The notes under the pieces are model-generated. The model was not told the DNA's origin. It made no database searches and was given only the letters and a program-made list of their open reading frames with translations. From assembly GCF_049243985.1 (NCBI RefSeq), contig NC_135381.1, forward strand, positions 17,595,345-17,659,344: 64,000 nucleotides of DNA, written 5' to 3'. The DNA is from Paroedura picta (lineage: Eukaryota > Chordata > Lepidosauria > Squamata > Gekkonidae). This document shows, one piece after another, positions 41,301 to 48,970 of the stretch; positions within the stretch are counted from its first letter, which is position 1, and each line of letters begins with the position of its first letter. A program made the position numbers and the translations under genes.

Positions 41301-42671
41301 GGTCACAACAACATGAGGAACTGTATTAAAGGGTCACGGCATTAGGAAGGTTCAGAATCACTGGACTAGATAGTCTGGCGTAGAAGTAATCATGTTCCAG
41401 AAGCCTCTTGAAAGAGTTAGGAGGATCCATACACCTACAGAACAAAACCCTCTCAGATACTTGTTAATCAGGCAGATGGATATAAAAAGTATATAATTAT
41501 TTAACTGTTTTAATCTGAGCTTTTCATCTTATTTATCATTGTATTTTATTGGGTGGGTTAGAAAAAATGCATCTTTGGGGAATAAGACCAAGCTGGCAGT
41601 TCCTCTGCTGCCATTGCCTTTTGAACCATTCCATTTCACATTGCAGGGGGATGTTTGGGGAATACTCTTCTTGCCTGTAAATGCTACCTGATAAGCCTCA
41701 ACATAAATGCTGAGGAGCAAATAATAATAATAATAATAATTATAATTATTATTATTATAATCAAAGTAGGCCTGTACTTAGAATTTCAAACAGAAAACAC
41801 CATCTGAATCCAACATATGAGAAAAATATATCAAGTGTTCAAATTTAAAGAACACTCATGATGCCAACGGCATATTAATTAAAAAGAAAGTTCAATAGTT
41901 GACAATACCAAAATACAAAGTATCAAAAAACTGCACGAGGGCAGCCAAGGCACATGTGTTTTGTTTTTGCACTGCCTTCAGACTATACCTCTTTTGTCTT
42001 CCTTAATTGTTGGCACGTGAGACTGATCTGGGAGAACTATGATCAAAACTTCACTGCGTCATGAAATTCGCAGGGTATCCTTAGGCCCTTGCTCACAGGG
42101 CTACTGCAATACTACAATGAGGGAAGGGGGAGGGAACAGACCGACCCCACCCTGAGCTCCTTGCAGGAAAAACCGAAGAAAAGCATTCTAAATTAATAAT
42201 GAAACGGGGCGCTTTTGACCCAATCTATACAACGATGCGCAGAATGCTGCACGTGGCGACTGGCTGTTAGGCCACGGGATAGCGCCGTTTCGAACCGGGG
42301 GGGGGGGGGGAGGGCTCCCTTTTAAATCCTGTCCCAGTAGGCGGCCCGCAAGCAGACCAACAGCCCACCAGGAAGAACCATTCTGCCGGGCCATTGGAGA
42401 TCCCCTTGGACTGAGGGATTTCTCTTCAGCCAAACCGCGGCCTCCGTTCCTCATCCTTTCCGGTCGAGACCGGCGAAGGCCCGGCCGGCCGCCTCCGCCA
42501 GAGCCCCCGGCGCCTCAACAACCCTTCCGGGCTGGCCGGCCTCCCATCCACCAAGGGGCGATTGGGGCCTAGCCGCCGCCCAACCGTTTTGGCCCCACTC
42601 GGCAGCCGTACTCACATCTGGCTGACCAGCTTCTGCCTGAAGTTGTTGCTGCGCCATTCGTTGTCCTCCAT
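11356..42671 (-). CDS. MED15: MED15, Mediator complex tail subunit 15, complete
   Basis: Eighteen coding exons in transcript order: 42671-42616, 39554-39467, 36668-36617, 35317-35294, 33935-33720, 30277-30030, 27671-27342, 26326-26216, 21405-21286, 16883-16741, 16629-16508, 16055-15921, 15210-15147, 14528-14462, 13833-13673, 13014-12848, 12595-12497, 11492-11356. All junctions keep frame and give 779 residues (human about 788). Exons 1-4 encode the N-terminal KIX domain (NEWRSNNFRQKLVSQ...EEYLSLVARLIIHFRDI), the activator-binding module contacted by SREBP-type factors. Exons 6-8 are glutamine-rich, including a 27-Q run at residues 255-281. Exons 10-11 are Pro/Ser-rich. Exons 12-18 encode the conserved Mediator-associated region (YLEKLKQLSKYIEPLRRMI, KQQYLCQPLLDAVLANI, GTVHLICKL, LNTWAQSIRQACLSAA). 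The protein acts in the nucleus, linking DNA-bound activators to Mediator and RNA polymerase II. The start ATG opens directly onto the conserved domain. Confidence 0.97.
11562..11783. mobile_element. Non-autonomous hAT element (CAGTGGTCC ends), CpG-rich copy
   Basis: The terminal repeats are CAGTGGTCCGCAACC and GGTTGGGGACCACTG. The flanks are ctctagag and ctctagat, a 7 of 8 match consistent with a hAT target-site duplication. The element lies 70 bases upstream of the MED15 last-exon acceptor, in its preceding intron. The interior is dense in CpG and alternating GCATGCGC sequence. Confidence 0.85.
12054..12189. mobile_element. Palindromic hAT-type miniature element, copy 2
   Basis: A near-perfect inverted repeat with CAGGGG...CCCCTG ends and ACTACAAT(C/T)CCCATGAG in both arms. 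The flanks atttaggc and agttaggc match at 6 of 8 positions, a decayed duplication. It lies in the last MED15 intron. Confidence 0.85.
13300..13390 (-). mobile_element. LINE 3'-end fragment (L2-like)
   Basis: On the minus strand this reads as the typical squamate L2-like 3' tail, ending ...CCCTGAGCC...GGTGGCATATAAATCC. It lies in a MED15 intron. Only about 90 bases are recognisable. Confidence 0.4.
17565..17640 (+). mobile_element. CR1 LINE 3' end
   Basis: The sequence GCAGGGGGTTGGGCTAGATG, then ACCCATGAGGTCCCTTCCAA and ATTCTATGATTCT, is the diagnostic 3' end of CR1 elements with its ATTCTATG tail. Only the last 75 or so bases are recognisable. It lies antisense to MED15, in an intron. Confidence 0.8.
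18350..18456. mobile_element. Palindromic hAT-type miniature element, copy 3 (exact 8-bp TSD)
   Basis: The ends are CAGGGGTAGTCAACCTG and its reverse complement. Exact target duplications gtataggg flank it at 18342-18349 and 18457-18464. The left arm is shortened relative to other copies, so the hairpin is asymmetric. Confidence 0.9.
19338..19576 (+). mobile_element. tRNA-derived SINE with (CTT)n tail
   Basis: The head contains TGGTGTAGTGGTTAGGAGTG and TCTAATCTGGCGAGCC, a tRNA-like pol III promoter. The body runs through a conserved CACAGGGTGTCTGTTGTGGG segment and AGAAAAGCGGCATATAAGAA, ending in CTTCTTCTTCT. A minus-strand copy of the 3' half lies at 34431-34535 and a head fragment at 8665. 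It is longer than a tRNA and is not a tRNA gene. Confidence 0.8.
19745..19825 (+). mobile_element. LINE/SINE 3' tail with (ATA)n
   Basis: The sequence GTACACCACCCTGAGCC... GGGGTGGTTATAAATCTAAT followed by ATAATAATA is the common squamate L2-like 3' tail. Upstream parts are not recognisable. Confidence 0.5.
20343..20429. mobile_element. Palindromic hAT-type miniature element, copy 4 (exact 8-bp TSD, left arm deleted)
   Basis: Exact duplications ctctagcc lie at 20335-20342 and 20430-20437. The left arm keeps only CAGGGGTAGTCGCTGG before joining the central CATTCGCTGGCAGGGGC, while the right arm is complete. An internal deletion after insertion explains the 87-bp length. Confidence 0.88.
21286..21405 (-). 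other. MED15: MED15 exon 9, conserved cassette exon
   Basis: This 120-base, phase-0 exon encodes MITATMARGGMQIRPRF... PPSTIPLGGQQKPQ. It corresponds to the segment MITEALAQGGMHIRARFPP present in only one of the main human MED15 isoforms. Being a multiple of three and phase 0 at both ends, it can be skipped without changing frame. It is counted within the MED15 CDS. Confidence 0.85.
22032..22217. mobile_element. Non-autonomous hAT element, old copy with exact TSD
   Basis: The ends are diverged (CCATGTTCCCCAACC and GGTTGGGGACCACCA), but the 8-bp duplications ccttagaa at 22024-22031 and 22218-22225 are identical. The interior is GC-rich like its relatives at 1430 and 48516. Confidence 0.85.
24718..25006. 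mobile_element. SPIN-like hAT miniature element (exact 8-bp TSD)
   Basis: The ends CAGTGGTTCTCAACCTGG and AAGGTTGAGAACCACTG, the GGGGTCGAATGACCCTTTCA segment near the left and the ATGAGGAACTGTATTAAAGG segment near the right are hallmarks of the SPACE INVADERS (SPIN) family and its close hAT relatives. Exact duplications aactaagc flank it at 24710-24717 and 25007-25014. It has no transposase and a G tract inside. SPIN elements are known for horizontal transfer among tetrapods, including squamates. The assignment to SPIN itself and not a sister family is from memory of the consensus. Confidence 0.8.
26216..26326 (-). other. MED15: MED15 exon 8, poly-Q cassette exon starting with GTAAGA
   Basis: This exon (111 bases, phase 0 at both ends) encodes VRTLQQQHQQQ...AAAQAQAAQMGASGQ. 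The acceptor chosen, ACTCAAG, is followed directly by GTAAGA, a strong donor-like sequence. A second in-frame acceptor, CTGCAG, lies 15 bases downstream and would drop five residues. I prefer the first because VRTLQQQ aligns with the mammalian FVRAPMVVQQ region and the pyrimidine-rich stretch sits before it. Confidence 0.75.
27513..27593 (-). repeat. MED15: CAG/CAA tract encoding 27 glutamines in MED15
   Basis: In MED15 exon 7 an uninterrupted run of 27 glutamine codons uses a mixture of CAG and CAA. Such mixing slows repeat slippage. The same tract produces long poly-Leu, poly-Ala, poly-Val and poly-Ser shadows in other frames, which are not genes. Confidence 0.9.
28935..29103 (+). mobile_element. 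CR1 LINE 3' end
   Basis: The run ends in GCAAGGGGTTGGACTAGATG, ACCCTGGAGGTCACTTCCAA and TGATTCTATGAA, the typical CR1 3' end. Upstream sequence including AGGTAGTTATGAATTTCCTG belongs to the same tail. It lies antisense in a MED15 intron. Confidence 0.78.
29104..29275 (+). mobile_element. Probable LINE-derived interspersed repeat
   Basis: ATGGTGCAGACTCATTTGTA followed by ATACACAGTTCTGGCCACTA and CTCAAAAAGAAG resembles a segment widespread in reptile genomes and normally attributed to LINE sequence. Boundaries and family are uncertain. Confidence 0.4.
29500..29722 (-). mobile_element. Interspersed LINE 3'-end-like repeat, copy A
   Basis: The sequence is homologous in reverse orientation to 51765-51975. 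Shared blocks include GTATACTTCAGACC, AGATTGTGATTGGCTGCCGC (minus strand), TTAATTGGGGTTTTTAAGAC and a TTATTTCC segment, followed by an ATT/GTT microsatellite. The layout, with a 3' microsatellite, suggests a LINE or SINE 3' end. Confidence 0.65.
30030..30277 (-). other. MED15: MED15 exon 6, glutamine-rich
   Basis: This 248-base exon encodes TQLQLQQMAQQQFPVQ... and ends QQQSQQQ. It is close to the mammalian TQLQLQQVALQQQQ region. Its acceptor lies in TTGTATTATCAG and its donor is CAG/GTAATG. Poly-Leu and poly-Ser translations over it are shadows. Confidence 0.9.
31210..31321. mobile_element. Palindromic hAT-type miniature element, copy 5
   Basis: The ends CAGGGGTAGTCAAACTG and CAGTTTGACTACCCCTG are intact, but the right arm is shortened in its centre. 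The flanks gttcagtg and gtttcaag match poorly, so the copy is old or its target duplication has been lost. Confidence 0.8.
33395..33475. mobile_element. Degraded SPIN-like hAT end
   Basis: CAGAGGTCTTCAACCTGAATGTCAG... CTCTTGGGGAGTC is alignable by eye to the left end of the SPIN-like copy at 24718. No right end is recognised. Confidence 0.4.
34431..34535 (-). mobile_element. tRNA-derived SINE, 3' half
   Basis: On the minus strand it reads AAGCCGCTTTGAGCCTCCTT, CGGGTAGGGAAAAGCGGCAT and ATAAGAACCAAC, then CTTCTTCTT, matching the 3' half of the SINE at 19338. The head is missing, as is common for 5'-truncated copies. Confidence 0.75.
35465..36000. mobile_element. Probable old LINE-type interspersed repeat
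   Basis: Phrases such as CTCAGGCAGACCATTCCATA, AAGGCACATGTACAGACAGC and GATATGAAGGGCTTTGTATG resemble untranslated LINE segments common in squamate genomes. No coding part is recognised. Orientation and family are uncertain. Confidence 0.4.
37640..39190 (+). mobile_element. L2/CR1-superfamily LINE, reverse transcriptase and 3' end (decayed)
   Basis: The plus strand reads through reverse-transcriptase landmarks: LLDLSATFKTINHELL, EVPQGAVLSPILFSIFMCPL, a YAGD motif in place of the catalytic YADD, LKFNASKTEVLW, SARNLGVTLDASISM, TSRLDFCNSLYTGLP and a WWNELLG motif near the C-terminus. It ends in a tail of the type CCGCTCTGAGCC...GGGCAGTATATACAT. Frameshifts and stops interrupt it, and the altered active-site motif alone would abolish polymerization. 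It lies antisense to MED15 in intron 2. L2-like is preferred over CR1 because the 3' tail lacks the ATTCTATG octamer. Confidence 0.8.
40085..40220 (+). mobile_element. L2-like LINE 3' tail
   Basis: GTAAACCACCCCGAACAAGG and GACAGTATATAAATATAATT form the same type of tail as the LINE ending at 39190. The rest of the element is not recognisable. Confidence 0.5.
41019..41363. mobile_element. SPIN-like hAT miniature element, left end eroded
   Basis: The right part matches the copy at 24718 (CGCCATTGGTCAGTTTCAGT, CATGAGGAACTGTATTAAAG, GGAAGGTTCAGAATCACTG). The left terminal repeat is replaced by a G run followed by GTCGGGACCCCTTTGGAGG. The interior differs from the other copy over about 100 bases, so the two may be separate subfamilies. 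It lies in MED15 intron 1. Confidence 0.75.
41721..41762. repeat. (ATA/ATT)n microsatellite
   Basis: Runs of ATA units switch to ATT units, giving a short imperfect palindrome in MED15 intron 1. Confidence 0.85.
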
Positions 42672-43160
42672 CCCGGTGGCTTCGGCCTCGGCCTCGCCTC
42701 TTCTGCAGCCGCCACTACCGTTCGGGCTCCGCAGCCTGAATGGGAACAGACGCCTCTTCCGGCAACCGGATGTGACGGCGAAACGCGACCCGTCGAGTCC
42801 TTCCCTTAGGGAAACCAGGGCATGCTGGGAAGTGTAGTTTCAGGTCGGGGACTGGCTCGCGTGCCCAGCCCAGAGAGTTGTAGTAGGGCTCCGCGCGGTC
42901 AGGCGGAGGGGAAACCGGGGGCCGGGAACAGGCGTACCTTCCCCGCCAGGAAGGGAAGAGGCGGCTGCAATCGAGCGCTCCTTCATTGATCAGGCGCAAG
43001 TGGATCCAGATCCAGAGGCGCTGTCGCGGGTAGAGGCGCAGGCGACACTCCGACTCCCTCCCTCGTCCTGGCCTGGCCGATTCCACTTGTTGCCCCTGCC
43101 CAGCCTGCGCTGCCCACAGCTTCCCACGGCCGCGGGTCAGAACACTGAAACGCCGTCAGG
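42220..43160 (-). promoter_or_regulatory. CpG-rich promoter of MED15
   Basis: A GC- and CpG-rich block surrounds the first MED15 coding exon (42671-42616). It includes a G run of 14 at 42297-42310 inside intron 1 and a ZNF143-type motif at 42820-42840 upstream of the start codon. The region from 42900 to 43160 stays CpG-rich on the far side and could also drive divergent transcription toward KLHL22. Confidence 0.7.
42820..42840 (-). promoter_or_regulatory. ZNF143/THAP11-type (SBS) motif in MED15 promoter
   Basis: On the minus strand it reads AAACTACACTTCCCAGCATG followed by C, very close to the consensus ACTACAATTCCCAGCATGC. It is about 150 bases upstream of the MED15 start codon, the usual distance for this motif from housekeeping start sites. 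It contains an ETS-type TTCC core. Confidence 0.7.
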
Positions 43161-43244
43161 AGGCGGCCGCGCCGCTCTCGCCAACTTCAGCCTTTAGGGC
43201 GAGAGAACAACTCGCGAGCGCTGGGAGGACTCCGTGGCTGCTTG

Positions 43245-43422
43245 TCTGTACAGCTACAAAGTGGGAGCCCAAGGGCACCAATAAAATCTTATTCAAGGCG
43301 TGAGCTTTCGTGTGCATGCACACTTCCTCAGACCATGGGACAGAAATCATGAGAGTACAGATATAAGGAGAGAGTAAATGAGTAGCCAATTAGATTCAAG
43401 TGGGTAGCTGTGTTGGTCTGAT
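43245..43422 (-). mobile_element. Foldback repeat A, left arm
   Basis: On the minus strand this contains CTGAGGA, a perfect hairpin GTGTGCATGCACAC and GAAAGCTCACGCCTTGAATA (core 43306-43331). The arm continues with a segment ending ACCAACACAGCTACCCACTT, split by the SINE at 43423. The matching plus-strand arm is at about 44225-44345. The family recurs at 46640, 59692 and 61979-62905. Confidence 0.7.
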
Positions 43423-43712
43423 AAAGGTAAAGGTAAAGGTATCCCCTGTGCAAGCACCGAGTCATGTCTGACCCTTGGGGTGACGCCCTCCAGCGTTTTC
43501 ATGGCAGACTCAATATGGGGTGGTTTGCCAGTGCCTTCCCCAGTCATGACCGTTTACCCCCCAGCAAGCTGGGTACTCATTTTACCGACCTCGGAAGGAT
43601 GGAAGGCTGAGTCAACCTTGAGCCGGCTGCTGGGATTGAACTCCCAGCCTTATGGGCAAAGCTTTCAGACGGCTGCCTTACCACTCTGCGCCACAAGAGG
43701 CTCTAATGGTTG
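43423..43712 (-). mobile_element. Sauria-type SINE with ACCTTT tail, nested
   Basis: On the minus strand the tRNA-like head reads TGTGGCGCAGAGTGGTAAGG and GGCTGGGAGTTCAATCCCAG. It is followed by a body containing CCTTCCATCCTTCCGAGG and GTACCCAGCTTGCTGGGGG, and a 3' region with GGGTCAGACATGACTCGG that resembles the BovB tail. It ends in ACCTTTACCTTTACCT. Duplicated target gttggtctgat is at 43412-43422 and 43713-43723. It inserted into the foldback repeat, so it is younger than that repeat. Confidence 0.92.
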
Positions 43713-43723
43713 GTTGGTCTGAT

Positions 43724-43830
43724 GCAGCAGAACAAATGTAGAGCCCAGTGGCATAAAATAATAAAAATGTGTTGGACTTAAAGGTGCCACTGCACTCTAC
43801 ATTTGTTTAGTAGCCAGTTAGTAAACAGCG
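43724..43830 (-). mobile_element. Foldback repeat A, continuation beyond the SINE
   Basis: The stretch GCAGCAGAACAAATGTAGAG... GGACTTAAAGGTGCCACTGC belongs to the same arm family, rejoined after the Sauria SINE. Its own small inverted repeat (GTAGAG... CTCTAC) suggests local rearrangement. Confidence 0.5.
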
Positions 43831-44224
43831 CCACAACAAATATGCAGCATGATGATGAAGACTGGATGGTTCCTTGCTAGAATAACAGAATCTGGACTTT
43901 GGGTTCAGTTGTCCTTCACAAAAGCATGGGGGGTATAAAAACGTTAAGGCTAGTGATTAATGGCAGACGCTTTCCCAGTTGTGGAAAGAAGTAAGAGACC
44001 AGTTGCTTGCCCCTTCCATCTCCACTCAAGCATGGAGGCATCCCCACAAGTGAGTTGCCCTGCGATGTTCTCCTGTCCGAAGACCAGAAAGTTAGATTCT
44101 AAATTATATTACATACATACATCTCATTACAGTCCCATTGTCCCAAATTAAATGAAGAGGGGATTGTAAGGGATTGTGATGCTGTTTACGAATTTATATC
44201 TGTAATTTTTGTGATTTTTGTTCC

Positions 44225-44345
44225 TTTATCTGAGGAAGTGTGCAGGTGCAGGAAAGTTCACGCCTTGAATAAATCTTTGTTGTTCTTAACGGTGCCACTA
44301 GACTCATCTGTTACTTCAAACCAACAAGGCTACCCACCCGAATCC
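44225..44345 (+). mobile_element. Foldback repeat A, right arm
   Basis: The plus strand has CTGAGGA at 44230, a weakened stem, GAAAG at 44252 and TTCACGCCTTGAATAAATCT, then GTGCCACTAGACTCATCTG and ACCAACAAGGCTACCCACCC. This is the inverted partner of the arm at 43245. Confidence 0.65.
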
Positions 44346-44449
44346 GTCTGTACAGCTGTCACCGATAGGTGCGGAAAGGGGCGACTGTCCCTTTAAGGAC
44401 ACGCTCCTGTTGTTATAGGAGGACTAGAGCGGCTCCCCCGACGAGTTTC

Positions 44450-44800
44450 CGGTTAAGGGTTGTACGATAACCCGGGCAATCTCCACTGCGCCTGCGCGCT
44501 TCATAGAAATGCCTCAGTAACTAGCCCAGCCCCTTAGGGGAGGAGCTTTAAGCCAGGCCGCGCCCACTGGATTGAATAGAATGTGAGATGAAAAGCGGAG
44601 GCCAGAGTTGTACAGAAGCGACACTGTTCAGAAAGAGACTCAGGTGCCCCGGAAGTCCCGCCGACAATTCCCCAAAGTGCCCGTCAAGTTCTTATAAGGC
44701 TTTCGAGTTGGGGCGGGCAGGGCTGTTTGTCGGTGGGCGCTCTCGAAGCGGCTGTTTTGGCGTTTCCGGACAGGTGAGTAAGGAAAGGAAGGAACAAGGG
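44450..44800 (+). promoter_or_regulatory. KLHL22: CpG-rich probable KLHL22 promoter and non-coding first exon
   Basis: The block contains an NRF1-like TGCGCCTGCGCG at about 44487 and an ETS-like CCGGAAG at 44649. A good splice donor GGACAG/GTGAGT lies at 44773/44774. No coding exon of KLHL22 lies upstream of 50675, and exon 2 begins with an acceptor at 50641, so a 5' untranslated exon must exist; this is the best candidate. Divergent MED15 and KLHL22 promoters fit the human arrangement. Confidence 0.5.
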
Positions 44801-46639
44801 GGATAGTGGCATCCTTCGCTGGCAGCACAGCGCTTTGCTATGGCAATTGCCTTTATCTTTGTGTCTCTGAACATGTACAGAGTTCCGCTGTGTTCCTGCC
44901 TGACTGGAGAGGCGCATTGGTAGGTGCTTGTCTTAGGAAAGGATGCAAGATGTACTGCTGCGCTGTATTGTTTTTCATTCTGCTGCGTGGCTGTCTACCG
45001 AAGTTCCTCCAGCACCAATAAAAGCCTTCTCCTTTTCTTCCCGTATGACGTTTCTCTGCTACTTTTTGGGGGTGGGGGAATCCACGGCTCGCCCTCCCTC
45101 TTTTCTAACAACAGCCCTGTTTGGTAGGTTGGACTTGCAGTGAACGACAGGACTGTAAGTTTAAGAAGGAATACGATCTGCTGTTGCTGCTTTTGGCCTA
45201 GATGGTCATCTAAAATCTCTTGTGCTATTTTGTGAAGACCTATTTAAAGCTAAAGACACAAAGCCAAAGTTTTGATCATGTTGGATTTGTTGTGGTTTTT
45301 GCCTAATTGGGGTCAACAAAGACTTAGAGGACATTCAAAAAATTCAGAATGTAATGAAGACACTGATGAGATGGGATGAAACAGGAATCCAGTGTTGCCC
45401 TAAAGATTGACAACATTTATTGCAATATACCACACTTCATTAGATTTTATGTATCTATAACCATTGTTTATACTTAAAGTTACAAGCAACTGATGGGCAG
45501 ACCCAGGGAGCTCAGTAAAGAAAGACCAGTTTAAAGCGAAATCAAACAATCAAAAGGAGAGAAATCAAACAATCAAAAGGAGGGAAAATCCATACAGTGT
45601 AGATATAGCAGATGCATACAGTGAGATAAATATAACATTCAATCTGGTAAAGTGTGGAATCTAATAGGCAGAGTTAATTAAAATCTGTAAAGGGTGGATC
45701 ATGCCACGGTATTCCTCTCTAGGTAATATGGAAAACCAAGTGTGTGTTCAAGCCTGAAGGGGAGATGGTAGTGATACTCTCGTTGTTGGACATTTGTACA
45801 TTGTCATGATTTGCTAAATTATGGTTTTGAAAGTTGTGTGGGTATTGGGGCTGCCGTGGAGCCATATTACAATCAATCAAGCAACCAACACTCTAGTTTA
45901 ATCATTATTTAACATTTCTAAAAATACTGAATTGTACCGCTAAAAATAGTTTTGCCACTTACTGTGACAAGTCAGCAGGATACACCCATTTGGATGTTAA
46001 CAGGTTCCACATATCATGTTTCATGCTGCACTTCCTTGTTTGAATTTTATGTTTCTTGGACTGTACCCATTATATCAAACTCACTGCATGGGGAACAATC
46101 ACCACACTACTATGGATTGTTTTTGTTTGCATTGCTGTTTTTCCAAACTGGTCTCTCCACTCTTGCCTGTTTGTTGCTTGTAAACTAAAGTCTAAGCAAC
46201 TAGGGATGTACACTTTTACGCATCAGGTGATTCATGACATTTTAAGCAGGTATAAACATTATTAGTTTTATATTGCTACCAACAAACTGACATGGTTACC
46301 CCTCTCATATTAATAGAAATATGTACTGCAAAATGCCTGTAATACCCATGATGAAAGTTATTTGTTATGGAAGCAATGGGAGAAAATATGTATAGTTTCA
46401 AATTTTGCTTATGGATAAAGTTGTTTATGGGGACTAGAGTTATGTTCCATCTACAGCATATTAAACACATATTTTCCTCCATTTCTTAGTCTGCTACTTG
46501 GTATTGATTAATAATTTGAAACCCCTGTATTAAGATTGTTTTGGAGGAATAAATTTTGCCCCCTTCATTAGTGTTGGTTTTATCCAATTCTTATTATATC
46601 CAATTCTTATTATAATTTCATTCAAAATAATTAGATTCC

Positions 46640-46815
46640 AGTCCCAGTAACACTTTAGAGACTAACAAAAGTTTCAGCTTATGAGTCAAAGCTCCTTTGG
46701 TCTGATTACTTGTGTCTGATGAAGGGAACTTTAACTTTCAAATGCTTGTTCCCTGAAGTTCTTGTAGGTCTCTAAAGTGCTACTGGACTTGAATCTACCT
46801 GTTTTACAACAAAGC
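46640..46815. mobile_element. Foldback repeat C, inverted arms close together
   Basis: The left arm reads AACACTTTAGAGACTAACAA... GCTTATGAGTCAAAGCTCC and the right arm CTGATGAAGGGAACTTTAAC... GTAGGTCTCTAAAGTGCTAC, which is its inverted partner. CTGATGA at 46716 is the standard hammerhead box, but the following stem and GAAA box are decayed. Confidence 0.65.
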
Positions 46816-46866
46816 TACCTTCTGGAGCTCTCGTAATTTAAAATGATAGTCTGTGTTTGCTTGGAG

Positions 46867-47484
46867 TAGGCTTTCTCAACCAGGGTTTCATGACTGCCCC
46901 AGATGAGTTTCGCTGATTGGGTAGGAGTTAATTAATTTTTAATATATTTATCAGAAATAGGACCAAATATGGTTAACCAGCCCCTGGCCAATGATGGGCC
47001 TGGAGGGATAGGAAGGGAAATGAGCCCCAGCGATACAAATCCTTGCTGGCTGAGATTTGTCACACTGAACTCCAGAGAGGTAAGTACTCTCATTTTAACT
47101 TAACTGCTGGGATGGGGATGGAGCAGCATAGGTATGCTCCAACCCTGTTTCTGGTGTTGAGGTGGGTGGAGGCAATAGAGCAACATGGGCCTGCCCCAGC
47201 CCTGTTTTTGTAGGTTCCCACTGTAGGCTCCCTTTGGGAAGAAGAATAAACTGGTAACCAGCCCAGAGTGCAGGTATAGTTCAGTTCATAAATCATCTGA
47301 AAATATTTCTGTACTGTCACTTCCTGTGCTGTAGGAGTAGCCAGGTGATATGACATCTGAGTGATGGCATGAGACTTCTGGGAGCATGGCAGGAAGTTGT
47401 GGCCTGATGAAATCAGTTCCAGGGTTTCTCAAAGCCTGAAATGTTTCAGGGATTTCTGAACAGTAAAAAGATCAAGAAAGGCTG
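46867..47484. mobile_element. hAT-like non-autonomous element, 618 bp
   Basis: The left end TAGGCTTTCTCAACCAGG and the right end ...AAGAAAGGCTG are imperfect inverted repeats. Flanking 8-mers gcttggag and ccttggag match at 7 of 8. The interior has a TTAATTAATTTTTAATATAT segment and no reading frame of note. Confidence 0.6.
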
Positions 47485-48515
47485 CCTTGGAGAAATGGCC
47501 CATAAGCAAGTTGGAGAAGAGGGGTTATTTCTCCCCACATTTGGTTCCACCTTAGCTGAGCCCAGTTGATGCTTTAACTAATTATTTTATTACACTGTGA
47601 ATGTCTGTTCATTAAAACCACTCAGCTGAAGTTCCATAAATGTCAAGGTCTGTATTAAAACGTTCAAGTTCAATGGGGAAGCTTTATCCATGCACGCAGA
47701 TCCACATTTTCCTTTTCAACAATCAAATTAAAAAATGTTTTCACGTTAAATACAAGATATAACTTTCATTTTGAATGAAGCTGTGTGAATTTTCTAAAAG
47801 CTAATAGTTGTGAATATTTGAGGAAACAGATCATTCCCTGTGGTAGCCTATTCATCCAGGCATCCCTTTAAAGTTGTCTTCTAGCTATGTTATTTTGTCC
47901 TTGAAAGTGTAAAGTTGGATTAGTACCTGGTAAAATGTGAAGTTGGATTAGTACCTGGGAACCCTCACAATCCATCCCTGGTTTTCACGCTCCATTAGAT
48001 CAAAGGGGCAGTGTATGAAAATTAATTTTCCCACACTTTGTTTGGGGAGACACACCCCTGGTTCCCCATCTTCGCCAATTCCTCTGTTCTGTGTACTTCC
48101 TAAAGATGCTTGCTCTACTGTAATTCCTGTACTGCTTTTGGACTAAATGGGGTCATTGTGGTTCTGTTTTGGCAAGGGACTTTACTGCGGACTGCTTTCC
48201 TAGGATCCTCATGACAGCTGATAGATTTTCTTATGCCTATTTGCATCTTTGACAAGGCATTCTCAGGGCAAACTGCCAATCTGGTTTCCCTTCACCTTAT
48301 TAGAGCTGCTGGTGATTCAGAACAATCCTGGAGGCCTCACCTTTAGGCCAGCACCTGTTCATAAACACTTGCTTCCATCACACATGCTTGGCTTGCAACC
48401 TACTTTTAAGGTGTGATCTGAGCTACTGCCCAATTCCCTGCAGCCTTGAAAAACAGTCTTTAGAGTCCTCTGCATGGATAAATTAAAAAGAAAGTGCTGC
48501 GTGAACAGTTTAGAT

Positions 48516-48866
48516 CAGTGGTCCCCAACCTTTTTATCACCGGGGACTGGTCAATGCTTGACAATTTTACTGAGGCCCAGAGGGGGGGGTAGTCTTTTGC
48601 TGAGTCTTTTGTTTTCCCACCCACCGGCGCCCCTGACTTCCCACCGCCCACTGGGGGGCGCTGCCAGCAGCATCTGCACAGTGCCACGTCTAGAGGGAGC
48701 CCCAGCCATGGTGGGCACTGGAGAGCACCAAAGGTGAGCCGGCAGCAGAGTGGCAGGGCAGCCCCTGAAGCAGCAGCCGGGGAGGAGGATGAGGAGGAGC
48801 TGCAGCCCAGTACTGACTGATCCACGAACCGGTCCCGGTCTCCGGACCTGGGGTTGGGGACCACTG
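48516..48866. mobile_element. Non-autonomous hAT element (exact 8-bp TSD)
   Basis: The ends CAGTGGTCCCCAACC and GGTTGGGGACCACTG are perfect inverted repeats, and exact duplications gtttagat lie at 48508-48515 and 48867-48874. It is the longest and best-preserved member of this family in the window. The interior is GC-rich and non-coding. Confidence 0.92.
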
Positions 48867-48884
48867 GTTTAGATGATCGCAGGA

Positions 48885-48970
48885 GAAGCAGAAGTGTGCT
48901 TTGGCAGAAGTGTGCTTTGACAATAACCAAAGCAAGAAGCAGAAGTGTGCTTTGGCAATAACCAAAGCAA
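48885..48970 (+). repeat. Short tandem repeat, GCAGAAGTGTGCTTTG units
   Basis: Three copies of a GCAGAAGTGTGCTTTG unit occur in a row with variable linkers containing ACAATAACCAAAGCAA. It is immediately downstream of the hAT element and looks like a small minisatellite seed. Confidence 0.7.
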
